Origin: Flavihumibacter profundi
Lineage (GTDB): Bacteria > Bacteroidota > Bacteroidia > Chitinophagales > Chitinophagaceae
NCBI RefSeq assembly: GCF_020076305.1
Contig: NZ_JAIQXE010000002.1
Span: 62,001-126,000 of the forward strand
DNA length: 64,000 bases
Direction of reading: 5' to 3'
Shown here: positions 1 through 8,662 of the stretch, in pieces
Position numbering within the stretch: the first letter of the stretch is position 1
Layout: every line of letters begins with the position of its first letter
The notes under the pieces: model-generated
Databases searched by the model: none
Seen by the model: only the letters and a program-made list of their open reading frames with translations
Told to the model about the DNA's origin: nothing
Made by a program: the position numbers and the translations under genes

Positions 1-451
1 TGGGAATAGGGGTTGACCAGGTTCCAGGTGAATCAGTTAAGGATTTGTCGGGGAGCCTGCCCGATAAGTCTTCATTCATACAAAAGCCAAGATCGCGCAG
101 TTGTACCAGGGCAGACCTGAACTGGTCGGGGTGGCTGTCTTTGATTATAAACCCCTTTGCACCCAGATTGAGCATCCTGATAATCGCCAGGTCACTTTCC
201 AGCATACTTAAGACAAGGGTTTTCGTTTCCGGAAGGTTTTTCCTGATCCAGTCGGCTGTTTCATAGCCATTCATAACGGGCATGTTGATATCTAAAAGTA
301 CAATATCAGGTATTGGGTTAATGGCCAGCTGTTCAATAAAATCCTTCCCGTTGGTGGCTTCAAAAATAACATCAAAGCCCTCAAAGGTATTGATCAGGTT
401 AGCCAGTCCTTTTCTCAGGAGGTTATGGTCATCAACCATTGCTATTTTCAT
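1..451 (-). CDS. Response regulator, N-terminal receiver domain (partial)
   Basis: The start lies at 451 on the minus strand and the frame stays open to the left edge, giving about 150 residues. The visible part is a CheY-like receiver: acidic pair Asp7-Asp8, phospho-acceptor Asp54 in LLDINMP, Ser82 after a hydrophobic strand (LVLSM) and Lys104 in IIKDS. The Q/NGxE-type receiver followed by a linker is typical of NarL/LuxR-type regulators, so a HTH output domain is expected beyond the edge but is not visible. The partner histidine kinase is not in the window. Identity as a receiver is secure; the output class is inference. Confidence 0.85.
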   Translation of the reverse strand, partial: MKIAMVDDHNLLRKGLANLINTFEGFDVIFEATNGKDFIEQLAINPIPDIVLLDINMPVMNGYETADWIRKNLPETKTLVLSMLESDLAIIRMLNLGAKGFIIKDSHPDQFRSALVQLRDLGFCMNEDLSGRLPDKSLTDSPGTWSTPIP

Positions 452-533
452 CTGGTTCAGTTGTTTACTTAACCAAAATCTGAAAATTCGGCCGAAACAC
501 AAAGTTTTCTATACCGTTCCGGGAATATTTATT

Positions 534-1577
534 TCAGGTAAACTCAATTTTGCGGGTACGGCTTTTGAGCAATTGAATGACCTCTTCATCATTATGGTAA
601 CGGTTGCCAATGTTTACAAAATTCTTTGCAAGTAAATCGTAGCGCTTTCGCATCAGGTAAATAAACACATGCAGAAAATGGATGCCATCAAATACAATGG
701 CATCATTCCGGGAATAATCATTTATTGTTTTCTGAAAAAATAGGGGATGCTCTGTCCAGTGCATGGCTGGTTTAATATGATGACTAATGTGATACCCATC
801 GTTCCAGCACTTGTGGTTGTAATTTGTATTGATGCAGGTGACACTGTTGCGGTAAGCATTTGCCGGATCATCAGCGGAAACAAAAGCATGTTGGGCCCAG
901 TTACCAATAAATGCAATTAGGCGGTATAGAATGAAGGGGATGATAAAAACAACAAATGTTGCTTTAAAACTGATGAAGCTTAAAACAACACATAAGAAGA
1001 TAAAAAGAAGTTCGCCACGCACAGTGCTTTCTAAAAGTTTGTTACGCTTTTTCCTGAAAAAATAGGCGGCAAGATCATAGGAACCGCGCACAAAAAAAGT
1101 ACCAATATAATGAGCAAATCCTTTTAGCGAATCGCGCTGGTAAGGCATGGTTGAGCTTTCATCTTCTTCAAGATTGTTTTCAGGATGATGCATACCAATA
1201 TGATGTGCATAATATGTTTCGGGCCCGTGACCGAAAAATGGAGCAATCACCCAGGGAAGATAATAATTGAGTACCTGGTATTTTTTCTTAAAAAAAGCGC
1301 GATGGCTGGTGCAATGTAACATTAAGCCGAATGGTCCCTTGAAAGTAATGTTGTTCAAATACTGGTAAACAACAGCCGCTAAAGCCCACCACCAGCCATG
1401 AACAAATGGCAGGTAGAGAAGAACAGCAAGTGGTATTAATGTAAACGTTATTTTAATTGTTAGATAAATAAACGGAAGGTCACGCTCATCGCGGAGAAAT
1501 TTTAAAAAGAATTTATCGGTACTGTTAAATGGTGCCGGCGTATAAACCGGATCGGTAATGGCTTGCAAATTTTTCAT
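534..1577 (-). CDS. Fatty acid desaturase family protein
   Basis: A 347-residue membrane protein of the di-iron fatty acid desaturase/hydroxylase superfamily. It carries the three histidine clusters that bind the iron pair: H88-CTS-H92, HH125-126 with HH130-131 (HHIGMHH), and H263 with HH266-267 (GYHISHH). Hydrophobic segments lie near residues 40-75, 103-116 and 190-228. The last 70 residues are basic and probably cytosolic. Substrate (acyl lipid, sphingolipid or carotenoid) cannot be told from the sequence. It stands alone, 82 bases upstream (on the minus strand) of the response regulator start, with no obvious terminator between them. Confidence 0.85.
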   Translation of the reverse strand: MKNLQAITDPVYTPAPFNSTDKFFLKFLRDERDLPFIYLTIKITFTLIPLAVLLYLPFVHGWWWALAAVVYQYLNNITFKGPFGLMLHCTSHRAFFKKKYQVLNYYLPWVIAPFFGHGPETYYAHHIGMHHPENNLEEDESSTMPYQRDSLKGFAHYIGTFFVRGSYDLAAYFFRKKRNKLLESTVRGELLFIFLCVVLSFISFKATFVVFIIPFILYRLIAFIGNWAQHAFVSADDPANAYRNSVTCINTNYNHKCWNDGYHISHHIKPAMHWTEHPLFFQKTINDYSRNDAIVFDGIHFLHVFIYLMRKRYDLLAKNFVNIGNRYHNDEEVIQLLKSRTRKIEFT

Positions 1578-1650
1578 TGTAATTATGCTGGCTAATTATA
1601 GAAGGTACTAATAATAATTCCTTTACCCAAAACTCAAATATAAATCAAAA

Positions 1651-1674
1651 ATCCCCAGGCAAAAGCCCGGGGAT
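1651..1674 (-). terminator. Intrinsic terminator of the padR-pspC unit
   Basis: Read on the minus strand, a 10-bp stem with a TTTT loop and one G-T wobble is followed by TTTTTGATTT. On the plus strand the wobble becomes an A/C mismatch, so the structure favours termination of leftward transcripts. It lies about 60 bases after the pspC stop. A second imperfect dyad (1685-1725, arms CAACCC/GGGTTG) sits between the stop and this hairpin. Confidence 0.7.
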
Positions 1675-1735
1675 GTTCCAACTTCAACCCCGCCTTCCTT
1701 CCCGAAGGAGGCGGCGGCCGGGTTGATGGTATTTT

Positions 1736-4000
1736 TTATTGCAGGACAGAACTGAGTATCATCAATGGGGAGACTTCTGCATCATTGATTTTTCGGATTT
1801 TTCCTAACACGGTGTTTTCTTCTTCATCATTTTTATCTTCCTCATCACCTGGTGTTGATATGGATGTCTTGGATTTAATGATTATAGTGTCTTTCTTTTC
1901 TTTCTTGTCTGGCCCTTTGTATTCATAGTCCTTGCTTTTGTCTTTTAATTCGCCTTCGCCTTCTATGATTACGCCCTTATCATCGATTTTAAATTTGAAC
2001 TTACCTTCTTTAAGTTCTTTTTCAGTAAGCTCATTGGTTTTCTGCAATCCTTCACGGGTCATTACATATTCGACATTGCTATCCCATGAATATGAGTCAT
2101 CCCAATTATTGTCCCAGCTAACATTAAAGCCTCTCCTGCGATTGGTATTTATGGTAAACCATTCATAATCTTCAAGGCTGCGGTCCAGTTCAATTTTTTT
2201 GCCAACCGGGACTTCCACTACCACCAATACCTGCTGGTTCCTGAATTTATCATCGCGGGTAATAGCGAATCCTTTCTGCAGTTGAAGAACACTATCCTTT
2301 TGTTCAATAGGGAATTTGATATTTTCTGCCAGTTCTTTTGCTTTGGTATTGGTATTACTTCTGCTAAACCGCATAGTATATACATGGAAGGCAGTGTCCT
2401 TACTTTTTACAATGTTCACCCTTACTGTTTTCAGCATCAGGCTGTCGTGACTAATGCCATAAAAAGGCGCATCATCCCCGATTTCCAATCCGAAAAAGTC
2501 TTCATCACCATAATAGTGCACATTGCTGCCTACAGATTCAATAAATAACTTGTTTCCGGAAGGTTGAGACAGGTTAATGGTTGTTTCAACCCCGGCCCTG
2601 TTTTTGAAGTTGCGGGCGAATAGTCCGGCAAGGAAAATGAAACTGAACAAACCGATGATCCAGAGACCACCGAAAATATATCCCAGGTAATTGTTATTGC
2701 TTCTTACCCCCATGATGCGGCGGATAAGCCATGTGATCAGTGCAACTGAGGGTACACCCAGGAAAAGGATAAGGCTGGACCATGCCAGGGTATTTTGCCA
2801 GAACCCTTCCAGGAAGAAATCTTTTACAGGGAAAACCGCCATGCCGCCGAAAAGGATACCCATCAGCACTCCGAAAAGGGCAAGGGCAACAATGGCTGCG
2901 ATGAACAGGAAGAAGGCTTTGAAAAGAATCCCGATTACATGGCCAAGTCCGCTACCGGCTCTTTTTGCCAATGGTGCTGCTTCGGATGCGAAACTGCGGG
3001 CACGCTCACCTGCTTCTGCAGAGAAGTTGCGGCTTCTGTTGCTGAATTGTTGGGCAGTTTCCTTTACTTCAGCGCCCCAGCTTTGTGCCTTGCTCTTAAA
3101 ATTTTCCAGGTCTCCTTTTACGGTATCGCGGATTGAATTGAGATCAATTTTCTCCCCTTTCATCTCAAGTTTTTCTGCAGCAGTACTGGCAAAGGGAACG
3201 GCGATCCAGAGTACCAGGTATACTAATGAGAGGGTAGATCCGAGGCCACCGGAAATTAACCGTGGGCCGAAACCATAATCCCAATCCCAGAAGAAAGCGT
3301 TAAAGCTTCCGCCTACGATGCCCAAAATCAGGGGCAGTGCGAAGATCAGCCTTGGGATCCAGCTCTGGATATTGAAATAAGCAGCCAGTCCACCGCATAC
3401 GCCGGCAATCACTTTGTCATCTGGATTACGGTATAGCCTTTTGGTGATATTTGAGGTGAGTGACTGAGATGGAACTATTATCCACAGCAATATATAGATC
3501 CAGAATAATGGGGCGAACAGCAATACAAAGATTATGCGCATGATTACAGGATCCAGTCCCAGGTAATTTGCCAGGCCGCTGCAAACACCTCCGATGATTT
3601 TATCATCAGCATTGCGACTGAATTTACCACGGCCAAAAGTTCCGCCGGTTGTGCTGTAGGTAGCGCCACCGGGTTGGCTGTAGCCAGATTCCTGGCGATT
3701 GCTGTTGCTGGTAGTTGTTCCTGAGAGGTCTGCATCGGCAGCTTCGAAATCTTCGGGGCGGCCCATGCTGGCGATGATGCTGTTTACATCGTCATCAGTG
3801 ATACAGGTGGCACCCTTTTTCAGGCGGTCAGAAAAAAGTTCTGCGATACGCCCCTCTATATCGTTAATGATTTCATCGCGTCCGTCTTCGTTTGAGAAGT
3901 ATCGGCGCAGGCTCTCGGTATATTGCTTCAGCAGGTCAAAAGCGGTCTCCTCGATGGGGATCACCCTGCCCTGGAAGTTTATATTGATGACCTTTTTCAT
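1736..4000 (-). CDS. Double PspC-domain envelope stress membrane protein
   Basis: A 754-residue protein. Residues 1-95 are a charged cytosolic part (EGRIAELFSDRL, GRPEDFE) of the kind found before PspC domains in this phylum. Two PspC domains follow, at about 128-180 (DDKIIGGVCSGLANYLGLD) and 190-272 (DDKVIAGVCGGLAAYFN). Next come an amphipathic stretch and several membrane segments between about 350 and 480. The C-terminal 270 residues have beta-rich, DUF2154/adhesin-like character and end in a Lys/Glu-rich tail. PspC proteins sense or stabilise the inner membrane under stress. The start is 29 bases after the padR stop, so the two genes form one unit under the PadR regulator. Confidence 0.85.
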   Translation of the reverse strand: MKKVININFQGRVIPIEETAFDLLKQYTESLRRYFSNEDGRDEIINDIEGRIAELFSDRLKKGATCITDDDVNSIIASMGRPEDFEAADADLSGTTTSNSNRQESGYSQPGGATYSTTGGTFGRGKFSRNADDKIIGGVCSGLANYLGLDPVIMRIIFVLLFAPLFWIYILLWIIVPSQSLTSNITKRLYRNPDDKVIAGVCGGLAAYFNIQSWIPRLIFALPLILGIVGGSFNAFFWDWDYGFGPRLISGGLGSTLSLVYLVLWIAVPFASTAAEKLEMKGEKIDLNSIRDTVKGDLENFKSKAQSWGAEVKETAQQFSNRSRNFSAEAGERARSFASEAAPLAKRAGSGLGHVIGILFKAFFLFIAAIVALALFGVLMGILFGGMAVFPVKDFFLEGFWQNTLAWSSLILFLGVPSVALITWLIRRIMGVRSNNNYLGYIFGGLWIIGLFSFIFLAGLFARNFKNRAGVETTINLSQPSGNKLFIESVGSNVHYYGDEDFFGLEIGDDAPFYGISHDSLMLKTVRVNIVKSKDTAFHVYTMRFSRSNTNTKAKELAENIKFPIEQKDSVLQLQKGFAITRDDKFRNQQVLVVVEVPVGKKIELDRSLEDYEWFTINTNRRRGFNVSWDNNWDDSYSWDSNVEYVMTREGLQKTNELTEKELKEGKFKFKIDDKGVIIEGEGELKDKSKDYEYKGPDKKEKKDTIIIKSKTSISTPGDEEDKNDEEENTVLGKIRKINDAEVSPLMILSSVLQ

Positions 4001-4029
4001 AATTGACAGGTATTAACTGGTTGAAGTTT

Positions 4030-4398
4030 TTAGTTGGTTGTCGGGTTTTCAGGGACGGATGGAAGTGATTCGGATTTACTGGTCAGGGCCTTTACCCCGT
4101 TAGCTAATTCTTTCCAGGTAGTCTCTAATTCCTGGTAGAAATCATTCCCTTTTTCAGTGAGGGAAAAGTATTTACGGGGTGGGCCGGAATTACTTTCTAC
4201 CCAACGGTAAGTGAGCATATCGGCATTTTTCAATCGGGTTAGCAGGGGGTACAGCGTACCTTCCAGGATCTGGAGGTTGGCCGCCCTCATTTCGTCCACG
4301 ATATCACTCGGATAGGCTTCGCCGCGGCGGATCACCGAAAGGATACAGAATTCCAGTATTCCCTTCCGCATCTGGCTTTGTGTGTTTTCTATATTCAT
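4030..4398 (-). CDS. PadR-family transcriptional regulator
   Basis: A 122-residue winged-helix repressor of the short PadR (subfamily s) type. Diagnostic stretches are GILEFCILSVI (13-23), EGTLYPLLTRL (46-56) for the recognition helix, and SGPPRKYFSLTEKG (71-84) for the wing. The C-terminal helix (86-106) is for dimerisation. It is first in a unit with the PspC protein, so it likely represses its own operon and responds to membrane stress or a small hydrophobic ligand; the ligand is unknown. A dyad with AGTAC arms lies about 150 bases upstream (4546-4568). Confidence 0.88.
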   Translation of the reverse strand: MNIENTQSQMRKGILEFCILSVIRRGEAYPSDIVDEMRAANLQILEGTLYPLLTRLKNADMLTYRWVESNSGPPRKYFSLTEKGNDFYQELETTWKELANGVKALTSKSESLPSVPENPTTN

Positions 4399-4545
4399 GG
4401 CGCTTTTGTTTTTTGGGCTGGTGGCGGTTCAGCGGGGTGGATAAGGTTTAATGCGATAAGGTTTAATTCTGATAAGGTTCCCCCGTTTTGCTGCTTCGCC
4501 ACCAGCCTGTTATTCCTTTGACGAGACAAACATACAAAAAGTTTC

Positions 4546-4568
4546 AGTACTATGCAAACTAAAGTACC
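4546..4568 (-). promoter_or_regulatory. Candidate PadR operator overlapping a promoter
   Basis: GTACT (4547-4551) and AGTAC (4563-4567) form a dyad around an 11-base spacer. On the minus strand the spacer contains TAGTTTG, close to the Bacteroidota -7 box. It lies in the 527-base gap upstream of padR, the only gap from which the unit could be transcribed. This is a motif reading only; no second site was found to compare. Confidence 0.35.
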
Positions 4569-4748
4569 TAAGTTGGGAAGGTAATTATCATTGAAAGATA
4601 ATGGGTGATGGGTGTGATGCTTTATGGAATTGACTTTTAGCTGGAACAGGGGGCTCAAAAAATATTTTCCCGATTTGGATGAATGGTTAAAAACCGAGAT
4701 GATTGGTATATTATCTTAATACCATCTACATAGATTCTACTTAAGCTG

Positions 4749-4803
4749 ATTCGTATTTTATTCGTCTTTCATTCGTTATTCGTTCGTCTTTCGTTCGTCT
4801 TTG
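4749..4803. repeat. Degenerate TTCGT-rich short repeat
   Basis: TCGT recurs seven times in 55 bases, in units like TTCGTCTTTC and ATTCGTTATTCG. The units are irregular in length. It looks like simple-sequence slippage in an intergenic gap, not an array with spacers. Confidence 0.55.
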
Positions 4804-4856
4804 GCAGTAGATTCCCGGCATTATCCCGGCCTTAGGCAATAGTACCGCAAAAAAAA

Positions 4857-4907
4857 TGGGTCATTAGCAATACATCCTCCCGGGATATTTGTATCGCTAA
4901 TGACCCA
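4857..4907 (-). terminator. Strong intrinsic terminator of the amidohydrolase gene
   Basis: The arms 4857-4873 and 4891-4907 pair over 17 positions with one G-T-type mismatch. The inner loop contains CCCGGG. On the minus strand the stem is followed directly by eight T residues (plus-strand A run at 4849-4856). It lies 19 bases beyond the stop of the leftward gene. Confidence 0.9.
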
Positions 4908-4925
4908 CTTAATTATATAAGGTAC

Positions 4926-7900
4926 CTACTCCTTCACGCCTGTATTGCTCTCCGGCTTCACATTCACCCATTCACTGCGGTCAAGTTTGCGCTGTGCAGG
5001 GTAAACTTCATCGGCAGTATTTCCATCGTAAAGCCTTCCGTTCTTCATCACATATTGTATGGTATTGGAGTTACGGATATTTTCCAGCGGATTCTTATCC
5101 ATGATGATCAGGTCGGCCAGTTTTCCAACTTCAAGGCTACCAAGGTCTTTTTCCAGTCCAAGGGCTTTTGCACCTAAATAGGTCGCTATTTTGAGGGCAT
5201 TAAAATTGCTCATACCACCACTTTGCATGGCCCATAGTTCCCAATGGTATCCCAGGCCCTGGAATTCACCGTGACTTCCAATACCTGCAATTCCGCCATT
5301 TTCCACCAGTGCTTTCATGTTTTTGGCATGTTTAGGGAAAACATGTTCTTCTGGCATAAACCAGCCCTGCACCCGGCGGGTTTTTCCTGCCAGCTCTTCA
5401 TAAGGCATGAAATATTGCATTTTCTTGTCGTGATAAGGATTTTCTGTTTCCCAGAAATAGTTCTCTGCAAAGGGTCCGCCATATGAAACCAGCAGCGTTG
5501 GCGTAACGGACATCTGTGCATTGGCAATCGTTTTAATTACATCACTGTAAAGGGGATAAACCGGAATGGCATGTTCATGCCCCGGATAACCGTCCAGCAG
5601 GTTGGTCATATTCAATTTAAAATTCAGGCCTCCTTCAGTTGTCGGATGCAACCCCTGCTTTTTGGCAGCCATAATGATCCACTGCCTTTGTTGCCGGTTA
5701 CCTGTGAGGTACATCTTTATGTATTTGGTATGATAATACCTGCTGTACTGCTCAAGTATACTGCTGGCTTGTGCAGAGTCTTTCACATTATAGGACCAGA
5801 AGCCGACACCCGGGCCTGTTGAGTAAATTCTTGGGCCTACCATGGATCCCGATTCTACCATATCGCCATAGGTTAGCACATCAGTTGTTCCTGTTTGCGG
5901 GTCCATAGTGGTGGTTACACCATAAGCAAGGTTTGCCGCATAGATCCAAATCTGGTTTTTATGCAATCCCCAGTTTGGCCACATATGCGAATGGGTATCC
6001 ACAAATCCCGGCGTAATTGTTTTACCGCTACAGTCAATTTCCTTTGTTCCGGTTGGAACCTGCAGGCTGCCGCTTTTCCCGATGGCTTTGATACGGTTAT
6101 TGACGACAAGTATATCACCACCTTCCAATATTTCTTCACCCTTCATGGTAATGATCCTTGCATTTTTTAGGAGGATGCTTGCCTTTGGCAGGTCGCGCTC
6201 GAAATATATTTTGATGGCCTGCTCAGCTGGTTTATAGACAGCATCTGACTTCTTTTTCTGGTTAATGCTGTCTGTTTTTGCTTTTAGCGAGTCCGCTGCT
6301 TTTTTAGCTACACTGTCAAGTTGCACTTTTACAGTATCCAGCCTGGCTTTAGTCAGCGAGTCTGCTAGTTTTTTATCCTCTGTTTTTTTGGCTGATTTAA
6401 GGCTGTCATCCACAAATTTTGCCCGCTTTACATCATATACGAAATGTGCATTTCCCAGGCTCCAATGCACTTTATTTCCATCTGCCTCCCAGGCTGGGAA
6501 TTCACCACCAAACGTCGTCAGTTTCCTGGCCGGGAATTGCGCATTTGCTGCATCGGCTACATTGATATTTACTGTTTTCCCGGTCTGGGGAATTGTGACC
6601 ACATAAATTTCATTATTGATCTGTGCAAATGCCTGGTTACCGGTTGGTGAAATATTGATCAGCGAAGCATTTGACGGCATATTCATTTCCATTGCTTCTG
6701 CAGTAGCCTCGGTCATGATGCATTTGTCCATCACAGGCCGGCCATTTTTAAAATTGCTCATACCATAGGTGGTGATCCCAGATATTTTGGCATGCACTTT
6801 CTGGTCGCTGCCATCCCATTGGATCGAAAGCAGTTGCCCGTTTTGATTCAGGTAGATGCGGTTCTGGCCGTTAACAAAATGCGGGTTATAACGGCCCAGT
6901 GCTTTATCAATCACTGTTACATCACCTCCGTTTGCCGGAATCCAGCAAAGATCATCTTCTGCGTCATTGTAATTAGGTGAAATGGACTGTTTATATACTT
7001 CTGCCTGGCTTCTCTGGAAAACAATCCGGTCGCCTGAAGGAGTAAATTTCGAGAATTGGTAGAGTCCTGGTGTTTTAGTCAGTTGCTGTGGCGGTGTTTT
7101 GGCATTCAATGAAATTTTGTAGAGATGGCCACCGTTGCCTGTCCAGCTGCTGAAAACAATGCTATTGCCGTCAGGTGCCCAGGCTGGGAAAGCTTCCGTA
7201 AAATTATTGGTAGTCAGTCTTTTCGGATGTCCATTTGGGTAATCCATTACATACAATCGGTTCAAAGCTGTAAATGCCAGTTTTTTACCATCAGGGGAAG
7301 GTACAGCGTCCCTGATTTGTGTCGTCAGGGTATGTGTACTGTCAGATACCGGGTAATGGAAATCCAGTTGCGGGCCTAGTTCTATTTCCGTTTCAACAGA
7401 AAATGGAATTTCGGTAATCGCACTACCATCGATGGGTACCCGTTTTATTTTTCCGCCAAAAGAAACAATCAGGGCTTTGCTGTCGGGTGTAAAATCCATT
7501 CCTGGTAATACACCCATCGTTGCAATGGATTCCTGCTCATCGCGCTGCACAGGGAATGCCAGCCATTTCTCATCCCCGTTTGCAAGGTTTTTAAGAACGA
7601 GCCCGGTTTTGTCTTCATACCGGGTTCCAAAGACCATCCATTTTCCATCTTTAGACAGGACGGGGGTGAATGCAGAACCATACCTTGAGGTAATAGTATT
7701 GTATTTGGCGTTCTGGCGATCATAAATACCTATCTGGTATTGGGGCAAAGATGCATTATAATTCCATGGACCAAAACGGCTGGAGAAATAGATATAACGG
7801 CCATCCGCACTTACTGCAGGGTCAATTGTTTTTAGTGATGCAGGGGCGTCGATCAGTTGCACTCCGGCGCCACCATCCTTATGCACCATATATAACTGCA

Positions 7901-8435
7901 TATTCATACGCCCCTTTGAGTACACGATATATTCCCCGTCTGGCGTCCAGTCGGCATTAGTAATGTTAACGCTGGGTTCGTTGGTGAGCTGGACGGTATC
8001 TTCCTTTTCCGTATCAATGTACCATAAGTTTTCCCCGCCACTCCGGTCCGAGGTAAAGAGAATTTTTTTGCCATCCGGACTAAACCTTGGGTGTGTATCG
8101 AATGCAAATCCGCTGGTTATGGCCTTTGCCTTACCACCTGTGGCGGGGATACTATAAAGGTCACCCATCAGGTCGAAGATGATGGTTTTCCCATCCGGAC
8201 TCATATCAACAGAGGTCCAGCTGCCTTCTGTAGTATTTATTTTAATTTTTCGACTAGCCTTAAGTGGTAGCCCTTTGAATAAAACAAATTTAGTCGTGTC
8301 TTTTTTGGCAGTATCTGCAGCAAGGTGAGGCGGAAAACCTATTGCTGCGGAATATGCCGGAACAGGTGAAAATCCTTCCAGGAGCAGTCCGCCAATTAAT
8401 AAGCAGGCCGCCGCCGATAGTATTCGTGAATGCAT
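4926..8435 (-). CDS. Exported TolB-like propeller / amidohydrolase fusion protein
   Basis: A 1169-residue protein with an N-terminal export signal (residues 1-30, ending PAYSA). Residues about 65-660 hold repeated WD40/TolB-like blades (SPDGKTIIF, SPDGKKILFTSDRSG, TPDGEYIVYS, SPDGKKLAFTA, APDGNSIVFSS), which form a beta-propeller. A Lys/Asp/Ser-rich, coiled-coil-like linker spans about 685-745. The C-terminal part is a metal-dependent amidohydrolase: ILLKNARIITM, then HSH (His815, His817), later His residues in HEHAIPVYP and SHGEFQGLGYHWE, and the closing DLIIMDKNPL. This architecture is common in Bacteroidota and is usually thought to act on peptides (imidazolonepropionase/prolidase-like). 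The substrate is not known. It is monocistronic with its own terminator. Confidence 0.85.
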   Translation of the reverse strand: MHSRILSAAACLLIGGLLLEGFSPVPAYSAAIGFPPHLAADTAKKDTTKFVLFKGLPLKASRKIKINTTEGSWTSVDMSPDGKTIIFDLMGDLYSIPATGGKAKAITSGFAFDTHPRFSPDGKKILFTSDRSGGENLWYIDTEKEDTVQLTNEPSVNITNADWTPDGEYIVYSKGRMNMQLYMVHKDGGAGVQLIDAPASLKTIDPAVSADGRYIYFSSRFGPWNYNASLPQYQIGIYDRQNAKYNTITSRYGSAFTPVLSKDGKWMVFGTRYEDKTGLVLKNLANGDEKWLAFPVQRDEQESIATMGVLPGMDFTPDSKALIVSFGGKIKRVPIDGSAITEIPFSVETEIELGPQLDFHYPVSDSTHTLTTQIRDAVPSPDGKKLAFTALNRLYVMDYPNGHPKRLTTNNFTEAFPAWAPDGNSIVFSSWTGNGGHLYKISLNAKTPPQQLTKTPGLYQFSKFTPSGDRIVFQRSQAEVYKQSISPNYNDAEDDLCWIPANGGDVTVIDKALGRYNPHFVNGQNRIYLNQNGQLLSIQWDGSDQKVHAKISGITTYGMSNFKNGRPVMDKCIMTEATAEAMEMNMPSNASLINISPTGNQAFAQINNEIYVVTIPQTGKTVNINVADAANAQFPARKLTTFGGEFPAWEADGNKVHWSLGNAHFVYDVKRAKFVDDSLKSAKKTEDKKLADSLTKARLDTVKVQLDSVAKKAADSLKAKTDSINQKKKSDAVYKPAEQAIKIYFERDLPKASILLKNARIITMKGEEILEGGDILVVNNRIKAIGKSGSLQVPTGTKEIDCSGKTITPGFVDTHSHMWPNWGLHKNQIWIYAANLAYGVTTTMDPQTGTTDVLTYGDMVESGSMVGPRIYSTGPGVGFWSYNVKDSAQASSILEQYSRYYHTKYIKMYLTGNRQQRQWIIMAAKKQGLHPTTEGGLNFKLNMTNLLDGYPGHEHAIPVYPLYSDVIKTIANAQMSVTPTLLVSYGGPFAENYFWETENPYHDKKMQYFMPYEELAGKTRRVQGWFMPEEHVFPKHAKNMKALVENGGIAGIGSHGEFQGLGYHWELWAMQSGGMSNFNALKIATYLGAKALGLEKDLGSLEVGKLADLIIMDKNPLENIRNSNTIQYVMKNGRLYDGNTADEVYPAQRKLDRSEWVNVKPESNTGVKE

Positions 8436-8662
8436 ATTTGTAATTGATTTGAACGCAAAATTTAAGCAGGAATTCCGGACAAATAATGCCGGTCATCAAA
8501 ATTCCGTGTTTACACGGTGTATACTGCATATTTCCAGGCTTCCCCCTTTTTCCAGACTTTGCACTTTCTACCGCAAATTGTTGTTTCAATACCGGTTTTA
8601 TACTTAAATGAGCAGCTGGGCTGATAACAGGAATAAGCCGTTCAATCGTTTTGCGGAAATAA

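Larger units (their letters stand above)
4399..4925. other. Non-coding gap between padR and the amidohydrolase gene
   Basis: This 527-base gap holds the candidate PadR operator (4546-4568), a degenerate TTCGT-rich repeat (4749-4803) and the terminator of the leftward amidohydrolase gene (4857-4907). The one longer reading frame inside it (4395-4658, minus) has His/Pro/Gln-rich low-quality composition, no homology I recognise, and overlaps the operator, so I do not call it a gene. I see no RNA gene. Confidence 0.6.

Noticed and set aside
2691-3278. 195-residue plus-strand frame inside the PspC gene
   Set aside because: It is a shadow of the reverse strand of a real gene, rich in Arg/Ser as such shadows are.
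4395-4658. 87-residue minus-strand reading frame upstream of padR
   Set aside because: Composition is low-quality and His/Pro/Gln-rich, it overlaps the candidate padR promoter, and it has no domain I know.
4749-4803. TTCGT-rich stretch as a CRISPR or integron-like array
   Set aside because: The units are irregular and lack spacers of constant length; it is a simple repeat.
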